A DNA stretch of 64,000 nucleotides from Roseateles asaccharophilus (GCF_004362405.1 NZ_SNXE01000006.1:124001-188000), one strand, 5' to 3'. Positions 49,856 to 59,623 are shown, counted from the stretch's first letter. The notes: generated by a model not told the origin, from the letters alone. Made by a program: numbers and translations.

Positions 49856-52831
49856 ATGAGCGCGCAATTCCAGTACACCCGCCTGGCCTACCAGGCGCAG
49901 GCCGTGGACAGCGTGTTCCAGGTCTTCACCGATGTGCGCTTTGTGCCGCCCGGCAGCGTGCACGCCAACCCGACCTATGTGGCGCATGAAGCGCAGCGCA
50001 CGCTGCAGGCCAATATCGAGCGCATCCGGCAGGCGAACGGCATCCAGACCGGGGCGATCGACGTGCCGCACACGCCCACACCGGCGCTGTCGCTCGATGT
50101 GTTGATGGAAACCGGCACGGGCAAGACCTTCACCTTCATCGAGACCATCCACCGCCTGCGCCAGAACTACGGTCTGTCCAAGTTCATCGTGCTGGTGCCA
50201 AGCAACGCGATTCGTCAGGGCACGATCAAGACGCTGCAGACCACGGCGGCGTTTTTCGCCCGCGAGTACGGGAATCAGAAGATCAACGTATTCAATTATT
50301 CGGACAAAACAGTCAAGGGCTTCATCCACGCGGCCAATGCTGGGATCTCGGTCATGGTGGCCACCTACCAGTCGTTTGCGGGTGACAACAAGGTCATCAA
50401 CAAGCGCGGCGTGGAGTCCAATCTGTTTGGCCGGGCCAAGAGCTATATGGAGGCGCTGGCCGCCATCCGCCCGGTGCTCATCATCGACGAGCCACACCGC
50501 TTTGACGGCAAGGTGGTCAAGGAGTACCTACCCAAGTTCAACCCCATTCTGACCCTGCGCTTTGGGGCCACCTTCAAGCGCGATGAGTTCAAGAACCTGA
50601 TCTACACCCTGGACAGCCTGGAGGCGTTTCGCCAGCGCCTGGTCAAGGGCATCACGGTGGACACGGTGGGCTCGGGCGCCGACATGGCGCAGACCTTGCT
50701 GCTGAACCAAGTGAGCGGGAGCGCCAAGGCGCGCACCGCGCAGGTGCGCTACCAGACGGCGACGGGGAAGACGGCAAGCATCACGCTGCAGGCCAAGGAC
50801 AACCTGGGCGAGAAGACCGGCCTAGCCTGGCTGGAAGGTTATGTCGTGGAGGGCATCACGACCAAGGAACTGCTGTTCACCAACGGCTTTACCCTGCCCC
50901 TGGGCGAGGCCACCGGCTACGGCATGTTGGCCGATGAGGTGCAGTCATTGCTGGTGCAACGCACGGTGGCCAACCATTTCGAGCGCGAAGAGGCGCTGTT
51001 CAAACGCGGCATCAAAGCCATCAGCCTGTTTTTCATCGACGCTGTTTACAAGTACCTGCCCGACGGCCAACGGCCGGCCGTGCTGCGCGAGACTTTTGAG
51101 CGGCACTACCTGGCACAGCTGACCGAGTTGCTGGCACGGCCCGACCTGGACCCCGACTACCGCGCCTATCTGGCGCGTACCACAGCCGATGTGAGCCGGG
51201 TGCACAAGGGTTACTTTGCCCGCTCGCACAGCGAAAAGGGCGAGGAGGAAGCCATCAAGCTGATCCTGCAGGACAAGGAGAGGCTGCTGTCTTTTGACAC
51301 CGACCTGCGCTTCATCTTCTCGATGTGGGCGCTGCAAGAGGGTTGGGACAATCCCAATGTGTTCACGCTGTGCAAGCTGGCGCCGAGTGATTCCAAGATC
51401 ACCAAGCTGCAACAGATCGGCCGGGGCTTGCGCCTGGCTGTGAACCAGCAGCTGGAACGCGTGAGCGTCGACGATGCCGCCTTCGACGAAATCAACGACC
51501 TGGTGGTGGTGGTGCCGGCCAGCGAGGGTGATTTCGTGCGGGCCATTCAAAGCGAGATCGCCGCGCACAGCGTCAAGCGCGTGTCTCAGCAGCTCAGCCA
51601 CGAAGTGCTGCGGCTCAACGGCATCATCGCGAGCGACAACCCCTTCATGACTGTGGCCTTGCTGGGCGCTTTGGCCCAGCAGGGCATCGCCCAGTTGGAT
51701 ATGGCCAGCGGCACGGCCACGCTGGTACTGGACAAAGCCCCTTACCAAGCCCGCCGGGATGCGCTGGAGAGGGCTCTGCTGGCGCAGGTGCCGGGCTTCA
51801 CGGCCGGGCAGGCCAAACAGTTGGTCGAGTACCTGGACGCTTACTACGATGGCGCGGGGCAGATCAAGGCCAAGAAGCCGCAGGCTGCGCCGCAGCTGAC
51901 GATTCGGCCTGAGCAGTACCAGAAGTTCAAACACCTGTGGGAGAACCTCAACCGCCGTGCCGTGCTGCGCTACGACTTGGACACCGAGGCCTTCAAGACG
52001 CATGTGCTGCAGCGCATAGCCAGCGACTTCAAGGTCTTGCCGCTTTCAGTCAGCGTGACACGCACGACTGGGGTGGAAACGATCAACGAGGCCCGCAGCG
52101 TGCAGAGCCCCTACTTGGTCAAGCCCCACTCGGTCTACACACTGGCGCAGTTCGTACGCGAACTGGCGAACATGACGCGCTTGTCGGTGCACACCGTCGC
52201 AGACATCTTGCGCCGCATGCCTGAAGACAAGTTTGCCCAGATCCAGCACAACGAAAACCGAGCGCTGCTGCTGTTGCGCGATGTGATGCAGCGTTGCATC
52301 CACGAGCTGGTGATCAACAAGGTCAGCTACGCCCTGCGCGAAATTCGCGTTGAAACCGCGCTGACCGACAGGACCGGGCAATTGCTCAAGACCATCCCTC
52401 TCAGCCTGTGCGGCAAGGAAGAGCACGCCATTGGCGACTCCAGCGTGCGTGATCGCTCGCTGTACCAGGACGCCCTGATGCCGGTAGACAGCCAAATTGA
52501 ACGCGACACGGTGGATGCATCTAACCACACGCAGATCACCGTATTTGCCAAGCTGCCGCGCATCAACATCCCCACGCCGGCGGGCAACTACAACCCAGAT
52601 TTCGGCTATGTGCTGACGCGTGGCGGCCAAGCGCAATCGCTTTACTTGGTCGTTGAAACCAAGGGCTATGACTCCACGCTAGACATTCCTCAGGACGAGC
52701 GCTGGAAGATTGACGCCGCACGTCAGTTTTTCGCGGCGCTTCAAGCCGAAGGGGTGAATGTGCGCTTCAGTACGCGCATCAACACTGAGAACTTGGGTCA
52801 GATCATTCAGCAAATTGATGCACAGGTTTAG
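49856..52831 (+). CDS. res: Type III restriction-modification endonuclease subunit (Res)
   Basis: 991-residue ATP-dependent restriction subunit that works only in complex with Mod. Helicase motifs: Walker A METGTGKTFTFIETIH, DEPH box LIIDEPHRF, LRFGATFKR and LQQIGRGLRLAVN. Near the C-terminus an endonuclease domain has the PD...(E)xK pattern in NYNPDFGYV and LYLVVETKGYD. Length and layout match functional type III Res proteins, with no frameshift visible. It starts three bases after mod. The chain is intact, so the system is probably active. Confidence 0.94.
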   Translation: MSAQFQYTRLAYQAQAVDSVFQVFTDVRFVPPGSVHANPTYVAHEAQRTLQANIERIRQANGIQTGAIDVPHTPTPALSLDVLMETGTGKTFTFIETIHRLRQNYGLSKFIVLVPSNAIRQGTIKTLQTTAAFFAREYGNQKINVFNYSDKTVKGFIHAANAGISVMVATYQSFAGDNKVINKRGVESNLFGRAKSYMEALAAIRPVLIIDEPHRFDGKVVKEYLPKFNPILTLRFGATFKRDEFKNLIYTLDSLEAFRQRLVKGITVDTVGSGADMAQTLLLNQVSGSAKARTAQVRYQTATGKTASITLQAKDNLGEKTGLAWLEGYVVEGITTKELLFTNGFTLPLGEATGYGMLADEVQSLLVQRTVANHFEREEALFKRGIKAISLFFIDAVYKYLPDGQRPAVLRETFERHYLAQLTELLARPDLDPDYRAYLARTTADVSRVHKGYFARSHSEKGEEEAIKLILQDKERLLSFDTDLRFIFSMWALQEGWDNPNVFTLCKLAPSDSKITKLQQIGRGLRLAVNQQLERVSVDDAAFDEINDLVVVVPASEGDFVRAIQSEIAAHSVKRVSQQLSHEVLRLNGIIASDNPFMTVALLGALAQQGIAQLDMASGTATLVLDKAPYQARRDALERALLAQVPGFTAGQAKQLVEYLDAYYDGAGQIKAKKPQAAPQLTIRPEQYQKFKHLWENLNRRAVLRYDLDTEAFKTHVLQRIASDFKVLPLSVSVTRTTGVETINEARSVQSPYLVKPHSVYTLAQFVRELANMTRLSVHTVADILRRMPEDKFAQIQHNENRALLLLRDVMQRCIHELVINKVSYALREIRVETALTDRTGQLLKTIPLSLCGKEEHAIGDSSVRDRSLYQDALMPVDSQIERDTVDASNHTQITVFAKLPRINIPTPAGNYNPDFGYVLTRGGQAQSLYLVVETKGYDSTLDIPQDERWKIDAARQFFAALQAEGVNVRFSTRINTENLGQIIQQIDAQV

Positions 52832-52852
52832 GACCCAACCCGCTTGAATCTC

Positions 52853-53572
52853 ATGAGTGAATCTTTTCAAAACCTCCCCGCCCTAATCACCCAGGGCTTC
52901 ACGCCCCCACTGCGTCTCGCCGATTTCCGCATCGCGGCCTTCGACATGGACTCGACCCTGATCAATATCGAGTGCATCGACGAGATCGCCGCCGCCGCGG
53001 GCAAGAAGGCCGAGGTGGCCGCCATCACGGAGGCCGCGATGCGCGGCGAGATCACCGACTTCAAGGACAGCCTGCGCCGCCGCCTGGCCCTGCTCAAGGG
53101 CGTGCCTCGGTCGGCGCTGGAGCAGGTCCTGACCGAGCGCCTGCAGTTCAACCCCGGTGCGCGCGAGCTCTGCGCCGCGCTCAAGGGCGCCGGGCTCAAG
53201 CTGCTGCTGGTCTCGGGCGGCTTCACCTTCTTCACCCGCTTTGTGGCGGCCGAGCTGGGCATGGACTATGTGCGCAGCAATGAGCTGGCCTTCGACGCCA
53301 CCGGCGCCCTGACCGGCGGCCTGGTGATGCAGCCCTGGGGCGAGATCTGTGACGGCGAGGAAAAGCGCCGCATGCTGCTGGCCTGCTGCGCCGAGATCGG
53401 CGCCGATGCCAGCACCCAGGCCATCGCCGTGGGCGACGGCGCCAACGACCTGCCCATGATGGGCGCCGCCGCCCTCTCCGTGGCCTATTGCGCCAAGCCC
53501 AAGGTGCGTGAACAGGCCATGGTGGCCATCAACAGCGGCGGGCTGGACAGCCTGCTGACGGTGCTGCGTTGA
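52853..53572 (+). CDS. serB: Phosphoserine phosphatase
   Basis: 239-residue HAD-superfamily phosphatase that completes serine synthesis from phosphoserine. The catalytic motif FDMDSTLINIECIDEIA has D31 as nucleophile and D33 as acid; LLLVSGGFTFF and VGDGANDLPMM are the later HAD motifs. It is the short form, without the N-terminal domain of the 322-residue E. coli enzyme. ATG at 52853 is preferred over TTG at 52844. It follows the restriction gene by 21 bases and overlaps the flavin reductase gene. Confidence 0.95.
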   Translation: MSESFQNLPALITQGFTPPLRLADFRIAAFDMDSTLINIECIDEIAAAAGKKAEVAAITEAAMRGEITDFKDSLRRRLALLKGVPRSALEQVLTERLQFNPGARELCAALKGAGLKLLLVSGGFTFFTRFVAAELGMDYVRSNELAFDATGALTGGLVMQPWGEICDGEEKRRMLLACCAEIGADASTQAIAVGDGANDLPMMGAAALSVAYCAKPKVREQAMVAINSGGLDSLLTVLR

Positions 53573-54129
53573 GAGTTCCGGTCGAGCTCTCCAAGGCCCT
53601 GCGCCTGCTCAACCACGGCCCCACGGTGCTGGTGGCCAGCGCCCACGAGGGGCGGCGCGATGTGATGGCCGCGGCCTGGAATATGCCGCTGGACTTCAGC
53701 CCGCCCAAGGTGGCGGTGGTGATCGACAAGAGCACCTACAGCCGCGCGCTGATCGAGGCCTCGGGCGAGTTCGTGCTGGCCGTGCCCTGCGCGGCCCAGG
53801 TGGATCTGGTCTGCGGCGTGGGCCAGCACTCCGGCCGCGAGATGGACAAGTTCGCCCACTACGGCATCGCCACCGCTTCAGCCAGCCGGGTCCAGGCCCC
53901 GCTGGTGGAAGGCTGCCTGGCCTGGCTGGAATGCCGCATCTACCCCGAGCCGCACAACCAGCAGACCTACGACCTCTTCCTGGCCGAGGTGATCGCCGCC
54001 TGGGCCGAGGACTGGGCCTTCAAAGACGGCCACTGGCAAGACCTGCCCCCCGAGCAGCGCGCCCTGCACCATCTGGGCGGCGGCAACTTCCTCACCAGCG
54101 GCGGGCCGGTGCTGCAGGGCCGGGGCTGA
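53569..54129 (+). CDS. Flavin reductase-like flavoprotein
   Basis: 186-residue protein of the flavin reductase (FMN-binding split-barrel) family. Conserved stretches are LLNHGPTVLVASAHEGRRDV, AAAWNMPLDFSPPKVAVVID, SGEFVLAVPC and WLECRIYPEPHNQQTY. It starts at a TTG that overlaps the serB stop, so the two are translationally coupled; no better in-frame start is visible. It probably reduces FMN or a related flavin, but the partner oxygenase is not identified. Confidence 0.85.
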   Translation: MRVPVELSKALRLLNHGPTVLVASAHEGRRDVMAAAWNMPLDFSPPKVAVVIDKSTYSRALIEASGEFVLAVPCAAQVDLVCGVGQHSGREMDKFAHYGIATASASRVQAPLVEGCLAWLECRIYPEPHNQQTYDLFLAEVIAAWAEDWAFKDGHWQDLPPEQRALHHLGGGNFLTSGGPVLQGRG

Positions 54130-54135
54130 GGTCGA

Positions 54136-54669
54136 TTACGGCGCTGACAGCAAGCCGCCGTGCAGGGGCCGCGCCGAGATCACGGTGCCGTCCTCATCGG
54201 CATAGAGCCAGTCACCCGGACGCACCCAGACACCGCCGCCGATCTGCACCGCCACATCGGCCAGGCCCTGGCCCCGCCGCTCCGTGGGCAAGGGCATATG
54301 GCCCAGGGACAGAATGCCCAGCTCGGTCTCGCGCAGCTCGGCCAGATCGCGCACGCAGCCGTGAATCAGCAGACCGGCCCAGCCGTTCTTGGCCGCGGCC
54401 GCCGCCAGATTGCCGCCCAGCAGCGCGCGCTTCATGGAGCCGCCGCCATCCACCACCAGCACCCGGCCCCGGCCCGGCGACTCCACGGCCTGCTTGACCG
54501 CGCTGTTGTCCTCCAGGCAGCGCACCGTGGCGACAGGCCCGGCAAAGTCCACATGCCCACCGTAGCTGCGGTAAAGCCCGCCGGGCAGTACCCGAAAGGC
54601 CCCGCTCTCATCGCCCTTGTGGGCATCGCAGAGATCGCAGGTCGAGAAGGCAAGAGGCAGCAGACTCAT
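54136..54669 (-). CDS. rraA: RraA-like protein (RNase E regulator / HMG aldolase family)
   Basis: 177-residue protein closely resembling E. coli RraA: GRGRVLVVDGGGSMKRALLG, AAAKNGWAGLLIHGCVRDL and GDWLYADEDGTVIS. Family members act as inhibitors of RNase E or as 4-hydroxy-4-methyl-2-oxoglutarate aldolases. The aldolase arginine and aspartate of the VRD segment are present, so either role is possible. It begins 60 bases from the S4-protein gene on the same strand and is convergent with the flavin reductase gene. Confidence 0.87.
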   Translation of the reverse strand: MSLLPLAFSTCDLCDAHKGDESGAFRVLPGGLYRSYGGHVDFAGPVATVRCLEDNSAVKQAVESPGRGRVLVVDGGGSMKRALLGGNLAAAAAKNGWAGLLIHGCVRDLAELRETELGILSLGHMPLPTERRGQGLADVAVQIGGGVWVRPGDWLYADEDGTVISARPLHGGLLSAP

Positions 54670-54728
54670 CGAGGGGCTCCGTGCATGAACGCGAAACGCT
54701 GAGCCCGCGGGCTCAGCCGGCGAGGTTA

Positions 54729-54956
54729 TCAGCCCTGGGGCGCCAGCACGAAGATGGCAGGCTGGCCCTGCAGCTGCACGCGCTGGCCGGCGCGAATCTT
54801 GGCGGTCTTGCGCGACTCGGCCTGACCATCCACCCGCACCTGGCCCTCGGTGATCATCATGCGGGCGTGGCCACCGCTGTCCGCCAGGCCCGTGGCCTTG
54901 AGCAGCTTGTCCAGCTCGATGTACTCGCCGCGCAGTTCAAAGGAAATATCTTGCAT
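54729..54956 (-). CDS. Small S4-domain RNA-binding protein (YbcJ-like)
   Basis: 75-residue stand-alone S4 domain: IELDKLLKATGLADSGGHAR, MITEGQVRVDGQAE and KIRAGQRVQLQG are the classical S4 segments. It is presumed to bind RNA, perhaps the ribosome. ATG at 54956 is the family start; upstream in-frame sequence overlaps the divergent YnfA leader. It is the upstream neighbour of rraA and may be cotranscribed with it. Confidence 0.88.
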   Translation of the reverse strand: MQDISFELRGEYIELDKLLKATGLADSGGHARMMITEGQVRVDGQAESRKTAKIRAGQRVQLQGQPAIFVLAPQG

Positions 54957-55044
54957 GGCGTGATTGTCGTCGAGGGGCTTGGGGCCGGCGGTGCTACCGT
55001 TGCATACCGCCCGCTGTGCTTCAGTCGCCCCGTGCCCTGATACC

Positions 55045-55377
55045 GTGTTTGATCTCAAGACCCTCGCCCTGTTTCTCGTCACCGCCGTCGCAGAGATCGT
55101 GGGCTGCTACCTGCCCTATCTCTGGCTCAAGCACGGCAAAAGCGCCTGGCTTTTGCTGCCGGCCGCCCTGAGCCTGGCGCTGTTCGCCTGGCTGCTGACC
55201 CTGCACCCGACGGCCTCCGGCCGGGTGTATGCGGCCTATGGCGGCGTCTACGTCTTCACCGCCCTAGGCTGGCTCTGGCTGGTGGACGGCATTCGCCCCA
55301 CGAGCTGGGACCTGATCGGCGGCCTGGTGGCGCTGGCCGGCATGGCCATCATCATGTTCGCGCCACGCCAGGCCTAG
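55045..55377 (+). CDS. YnfA-family (UPF0060) membrane protein
   Basis: 110-residue inner-membrane protein with four predicted helices, close in size to E. coli YnfA (108). Marks are [40 protein letters not shown] and [16 protein letters not shown]. YnfA belongs to the small multidrug resistance-like group and has been reported as an efflux protein in some enterobacteria; the role here is unproven. GTG at 55045 is chosen as the start because the family begins with this Phe-Asp/Leu segment. Confidence 0.88.
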   Translation: MFDLKTLALFLVTAVAEIVGCYLPYLWLKHGKSAWLLLPAALSLALFAWLLTLHPTASGRVYAAYGGVYVFTALGWLWLVDGIRPTSWDLIGGLVALAGMAIIMFAPRQA

Positions 55378-55425
55378 GGGCGATGCGCCCCTGATCGGTG
55401 CCAAAGCGTCCGACAAGGCTCCGGT

Positions 55426-56220
55426 TCAACTCTTGAGCGCCCCCGCGTCAAAGGCGTCAAAACCATGTCGGGTGATCAGGCGCTGATAGCGTCCGCTTCG
55501 CACATAGTCGCGAAACTGCTGATCGAGAACGTTCAGCAGGTGCTGGCTGTGGGGTCGCCCCCGTACCACCCCGACCAGCATCGGTAGTTCGGCAAGAGCG
55601 GGTTCCTGCCAGAGCGGCTCGCGTGCATCACCTGGGGGCGTCAGTTTCAGCTGGGTCAGCAGATAACGCCCCACAGCCCGCTCCAGCAGGACCAGATCAT
55701 GTCGCCGCAGCGCCAGCATGCGCAGATTGAGCTCGTCACTGAGGCCGGGCTTCACCACCATTCCTGCGGCATGAACCTGGGGTGGATAGGCATAGTCGCG
55801 CACGCCTGCCACCTCACGCCCACGCAGGGCCGCCACGCCCAGACCATCAGCACGCCAGTCCTCGCGCCGGACATACAGACCCAGGCGGCTGCTGAACCAG
55901 GGCAAGCTCGCCAGCAGCCGGTGTTGCTCGATATCCCCCGGCCAGGCCAGCAGGACCAGATCAACCGCGCCCTGCTGAATCTCGATACCCAGGCGCGCCC
56001 AGGGGCGGAACACGACATTCGGTTCATAGGCTGTGGGCGCCAGCAGCTCGCGCAGCATCTGCACCGCGCCGCCCTGCCCGGGCAGCTGTGTCGAGGCATA
56101 TGGCGGGTACTCGGTCGTGAAAACTTTCAGGCGCTGCGTCTTGGCAGGCACCGCGCCGAGGCCTTCGCTCCACGCGCAATCCGCCAGCATCGAGGCAAGT
56201 AAAAAAGCACGACGGCGCAT
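55426..56220 (-). CDS. Periplasmic solute-binding protein (type II, SBP_bac_3-like)
   Basis: 264-residue protein with an N-terminal export signal (MRRRAFLLASMLADCAWS; a Cys is present but no convincing lipobox). The mature part reads LKVFTTEYPPYASTQLPGQG with a later MLRELL helix and DLVLLAWPGDIEQHRLL, the two-lobed fold of polar amino acid-binding or transporter-independent sensor proteins. No ABC permease is nearby. Many such orphans act as ligand sensors; the ligand is unknown. Confidence 0.8.
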   Translation of the reverse strand: MRRRAFLLASMLADCAWSEGLGAVPAKTQRLKVFTTEYPPYASTQLPGQGGAVQMLRELLAPTAYEPNVVFRPWARLGIEIQQGAVDLVLLAWPGDIEQHRLLASLPWFSSRLGLYVRREDWRADGLGVAALRGREVAGVRDYAYPPQVHAAGMVVKPGLSDELNLRMLALRRHDLVLLERAVGRYLLTQLKLTPPGDAREPLWQEPALAELPMLVGVVRGRPHSQHLLNVLDQQFRDYVRSGRYQRLITRHGFDAFDAGALKS

Positions 56221-56553
56221 GGACCATGCAGGAGAAGCCACTTGCTTATCAGGCTATCAGAAGCAGACCGAACCGCATGTGCACAAGTGCGCAGCCACCG
56301 CGCGCAAGTGGCTTGCGGCCTGCTGCATCTGTCGACCTACGAACTCGAGGACGCGCTGATGGCCAGCCCCCGAACGCCGCCTTGACTAAGCCGCTCTTTC
56401 CAAGCACTCCAGCGCGGAGCCACCGACCGTGTTCACGGCCGCCGCGCCGGCAAGACACGGCCTGACGGAGCCTCCATCACCACAGGACTGCCGGACTCGG
56501 AGCCGAGCTGCATGCGCACGCCCATGCCCCGGCCAGGCCAGGCCAGGCCCCGG
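56221..56553. other. 333-base region without a supported gene
   Basis: Lies between the solute-binding protein start and the stop of the ThDP enzyme. Short open frames exist on both strands, but none has a ribosome-binding site with family-like sequence. It should hold the binding-protein promoter. GGCCA is repeated three times, then GGCCC, at 56531-56550 just past the ThDP-enzyme stop. I see no clear terminator hairpin. Confidence 0.55.
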
Positions 56554-58266
56554 TCAGGAACCAGCCAGGCGCTGGCGAGCCGCCTCGCGGATGGCGCTGA
56601 GCGTGCTGCGGCTGGTCGACACATCCGCGTCCAGCTTCAGATGCAGCAGCGTGGGCTGCTCGGGGTGGGCCAGGGCCTCGCACAGCGCGGACTCGAAGTC
56701 TTCGGTGCGCGCCACGCGGGCGGCGCGCCAGCCATAGGCCTGGGCCAGGGCGGCGAAGTCGGGGTTGAAGAGATCGCTGCCCGAGACGCGGCCCGGATAC
56801 TCACGCTCCTGGTGCATGCGGATGGTGCCGTAGGTCCCGTTGTCCACCACCACCGAGATCAGGCGCCGGGCGCCATAGCCGGTGGCCGTGGCCAGTTCCT
56901 GGCCGTTCATCAGGAAGTCGCCATCGCCGGCGATATTGACCACCCAGCGCTGCTGGATCAGGGCCGCGGCCACGGCCGCCGGCAGGCCATAGCCCATGGC
57001 CCCGCTGGTGGGCGCCAGCTGGCTGCGGCCGTGCTGGTGCAGGGCCGTGTAGGCGTGGAAGCGGTGTAGCCAGCCGCTGTAGTTGCCGGCGCCATTGGTG
57101 AAGAGGGTGCCCACGGGCAGGCGCGTGGAGAGCTGGCGCACCACCTCGGCCATGTCCAGCGGGCTCACCGGTGTGGACTGGCGGTTGGCGGCGTAGTCGG
57201 CATTGGCGCTGCGCGTCCACGCGGCCCAGGGCATGGCCTCGGGCGGCGACAGCTCGGCCAGGGCGGGGGCGGCGCAGCCCATGCTGGCATTGATCATCAG
57301 ATCCGCCGCATAGACACGGCCCAGCTCCTCCGCCCCAGCGTGGATGTGGATCAGCTGCTGCTGCGGGCGCGGCGCCTGCAGCAGCGTGTAGCCGCCCGTG
57401 GTCATCTCGCCCAGGCGCGGGCCCAGGGCCAGGATCAGATCCGCCTCGCGCACCCGCGCTGCCAGCTTCGGGTTGATGCCTATGCCCACATCGCCGGCGT
57501 AGTTCGGATGACTGTTGTCGAACAGGTCCTGGAAGCGGAAGGCGCAGCCCACAGGCAGCTGCCAGGCCTCGGCAAAGCGCTGCAGGGCGGCCGTGCTCTG
57601 GGCCGTCCAGCCACCGCCGCCGGCAATGACCAAGGGGCGTTTTGCGGCCGACAGACGCTCGCGCAGCTCGGCCAGGGCAGCAGGCGTGGGCGCGGCCTCG
57701 GCGGCGCGCACGCGCGGCAGCACGGGGACACTCGTCGCACGCGTCAGCATGTCCTCGGGCAGCACCAGCACCACGGGGCCGGGCCGGCCCTGCAGAGCGG
57801 TGTGGAAGGCGCGCGCCACGTACTCGGGCAGACGGTCGGCATCCTGCACCTCGCCCACCCACTTGGCCATGCCCAGCGTGCCGGGCCCGAACATCTGGCG
57901 GTAGTCCAGCTCCTGGAAGGCCTCGCGGTCGCGCTGCTCGCTGGCCACCTGGCCGATGAAGAGAATCATCGGCGTGCTGTCCTGGAAGGCGGTGTGCAGG
58001 CCGATGCTGGCATTGGTGGCGCCGGGGCCGCGGGTCACGAAGCAGATGCCGGGCCGGCCCGTGAGCTTGCCCTGGGCCTCGGCCATGAAGGCCGCCCCGC
58101 CCTCCTGGCGGCAGGCGATGAAGCGGATCTGCTCGCGGTGCTCGTGAAAGCCGTCCAGCACAGCCAGATAGCTTTCGCCGGGCACACCGAAGACATCGGT
58201 CACGCCCTGGGCGATCAGGGCTTCAACCAGGGCATGGCCGGCAAGGCGGGAGGTGGTGGGGCTCAT
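56554..58266 (-). CDS. ThDP-dependent acetolactate synthase-like enzyme
   Basis: 570-residue three-domain thiamine diphosphate enzyme. The cofactor-activating glutamate is E55 in RQEGGAAFMAEA; the central domain has VVLVLPEDML; the C-terminal binding motif runs from NIAGDGDFLMNGQELATATG to VVVDNGTYGTIRMHQE. It resembles the catalytic subunit of acetolactate synthase and related decarboxylases (benzoylformate, oxalyl-CoA type). No regulatory ilvH subunit is adjacent and the substrate is uncertain. ATG at 58266 is chosen because the conserved GHALVEALIAQGVTDVFGVP begins here. Confidence 0.88.
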   Translation of the reverse strand: MSPTTSRLAGHALVEALIAQGVTDVFGVPGESYLAVLDGFHEHREQIRFIACRQEGGAAFMAEAQGKLTGRPGICFVTRGPGATNASIGLHTAFQDSTPMILFIGQVASEQRDREAFQELDYRQMFGPGTLGMAKWVGEVQDADRLPEYVARAFHTALQGRPGPVVLVLPEDMLTRATSVPVLPRVRAAEAAPTPAALAELRERLSAAKRPLVIAGGGGWTAQSTAALQRFAEAWQLPVGCAFRFQDLFDNSHPNYAGDVGIGINPKLAARVREADLILALGPRLGEMTTGGYTLLQAPRPQQQLIHIHAGAEELGRVYAADLMINASMGCAAPALAELSPPEAMPWAAWTRSANADYAANRQSTPVSPLDMAEVVRQLSTRLPVGTLFTNGAGNYSGWLHRFHAYTALHQHGRSQLAPTSGAMGYGLPAAVAAALIQQRWVVNIAGDGDFLMNGQELATATGYGARRLISVVVDNGTYGTIRMHQEREYPGRVSGSDLFNPDFAALAQAYGWRAARVARTEDFESALCEALAHPEQPTLLHLKLDADVSTSRSTLSAIREAARQRLAGS

Positions 58267-58363
58267 GCCGCCCGACTGTAGCCAGCCTTGGGCAAGACCG
58301 GCATGGGGGCGGCCCCTGGGGGCCCGCGGCGTTGTAACGACGCGCGGCCCATCGCCTCTGGCC

Positions 58364-59623
58364 TCAGGCCGGCTGCGCCACGCTGCGCCGCACAATGCTC
58401 AGGCCCACCATCGCGGCCGAGCCTATGCCCAGCCCCAACGCCAGGGCCGCGCCGCTGAAGACCCCGGCGGCATGGCCGCGGTCCAGCAAGGCGCCAAACA
58501 CCGGGGCGGCCAGGGCAAAACCCAGATCCAGGCCCGAATACACCGTGCCATAGACCCGGCCCGTCGCGCCCGGGGGCGCGGCGCGCTTGATGAGCATGTC
58601 GCGCGAGGGACCGGCCAGGCCCGTGCCCAGGCCGGCGAGCGCGGTGAGCACCAAGGCAGCGAGCGGCGGCAGCCAGCCGCTGGCCGTCAGCAGCAGGGCC
58701 AGGGCCGCGGCAGCCATGGCCGCGGCAATGGTGCGCTCCAGGCGCTGCACCCGTGCCACCAGAAAACCGCCCACCACCATGCCGAGGGCGCCGCAGAGCA
58801 TATAGCCCGTCACCACATAGGCGGTCAGGCTCAGCGGCAGGCCATACATCTGGCCCAGGGCCGGGCTGGCAAAGCTCTGGATGGCGGACAGCGCCGCCGT
58901 GGTGAAGAAGAAGAAGCTGAAGCACAGCCAGACCGAGGGCAGGCGCAAAAAGGCCATGGGGTGCTCCTCGGCAGGCGAAGCCCCGGTCGCCGTCTTGGAC
59001 GCATGGGCCCATTGCCCCTGCCGGTCATCCAGGGCCGCGCGCTGCCACCACAGCAGGGCCAGCACCGCCAGGGCCAGCAGGGCGGTGCCCAGATAGGCAT
59101 GCCGCCAGTTGCCCGTGGCCTCAGCAATGCCGATGGAGAAGACCGGTGCCAGAGCCCAGCCCAGATTGCCGCTGATGCCATGCACCGAGAAGGCGTGTCC
59201 CAGGCGCGCCTGGGACACCCGCTTGTTGAGAATCGTGAAGTCCGCCGGATGGAAGGGCGAGTTGCCCAGGCCGGCCAGGGCGGCCGCCAGCATCAGGCCG
59301 GCAAAGCCGCCGGCCAGGCCGGCCGCCAACGAAGCCAGTACAAAGCAAAGCATGGCCGCAAACAGCACCGGGCGGGCGCCGATGCGGTCCACCACAAAGC
59401 CCGCCAGCGCCTGACCCAGGCCCGAGATGATGAAGAACACCGTGACCAGCAGACCCAGCTCCGAGTAGCTCAGGCCAAAGTCGCGGATGAAGGCCGGAAA
59501 CAAGGGCGGCAGCAGCAGGTGGAAGAAGTGGGAGCAGCCATGGGCCAGGCCGATCAGGCTGATGGTGCCGTAGTCGCGTCGGGCCTGCGACGGGCCTTCT
59601 TGTGTGAGTACATCGGTATTCAT
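58364..59623 (-). CDS. MFS transporter (Fsr-like)
   Basis: 419-residue major facilitator with about 12 hydrophobic helices. Signature loops: GFVVDRIGARPVLFAA (between helices 2 and 3) and GNSPFHPADFTILNKRV, which recalls fosmidomycin-resistance-type transporters. The gene is divergent from an AraC regulator, with an inverted repeat between them. A drug- or metabolite-efflux role is inferred from the family. Confidence 0.9.
   Translation of the reverse strand: MNTDVLTQEGPSQARRDYGTISLIGLAHGCSHFFHLLLPPLFPAFIRDFGLSYSELGLLVTVFFIISGLGQALAGFVVDRIGARPVLFAAMLCFVLASLAAGLAGGFAGLMLAAALAGLGNSPFHPADFTILNKRVSQARLGHAFSVHGISGNLGWALAPVFSIGIAEATGNWRHAYLGTALLALAVLALLWWQRAALDDRQGQWAHASKTATGASPAEEHPMAFLRLPSVWLCFSFFFFTTAALSAIQSFASPALGQMYGLPLSLTAYVVTGYMLCGALGMVVGGFLVARVQRLERTIAAAMAAAALALLLTASGWLPPLAALVLTALAGLGTGLAGPSRDMLIKRAAPPGATGRVYGTVYSGLDLGFALAAPVFGALLDRGHAAGVFSGAALALGLGIGSAAMVGLSIVRRSVAQPA

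Noticed and set aside
56531-56550. GGCCA tandem repeat as a functional repeat array
   Set aside because: Only about four units of five bases, in GC-rich intergenic DNA; too short to call anything beyond local slippage.
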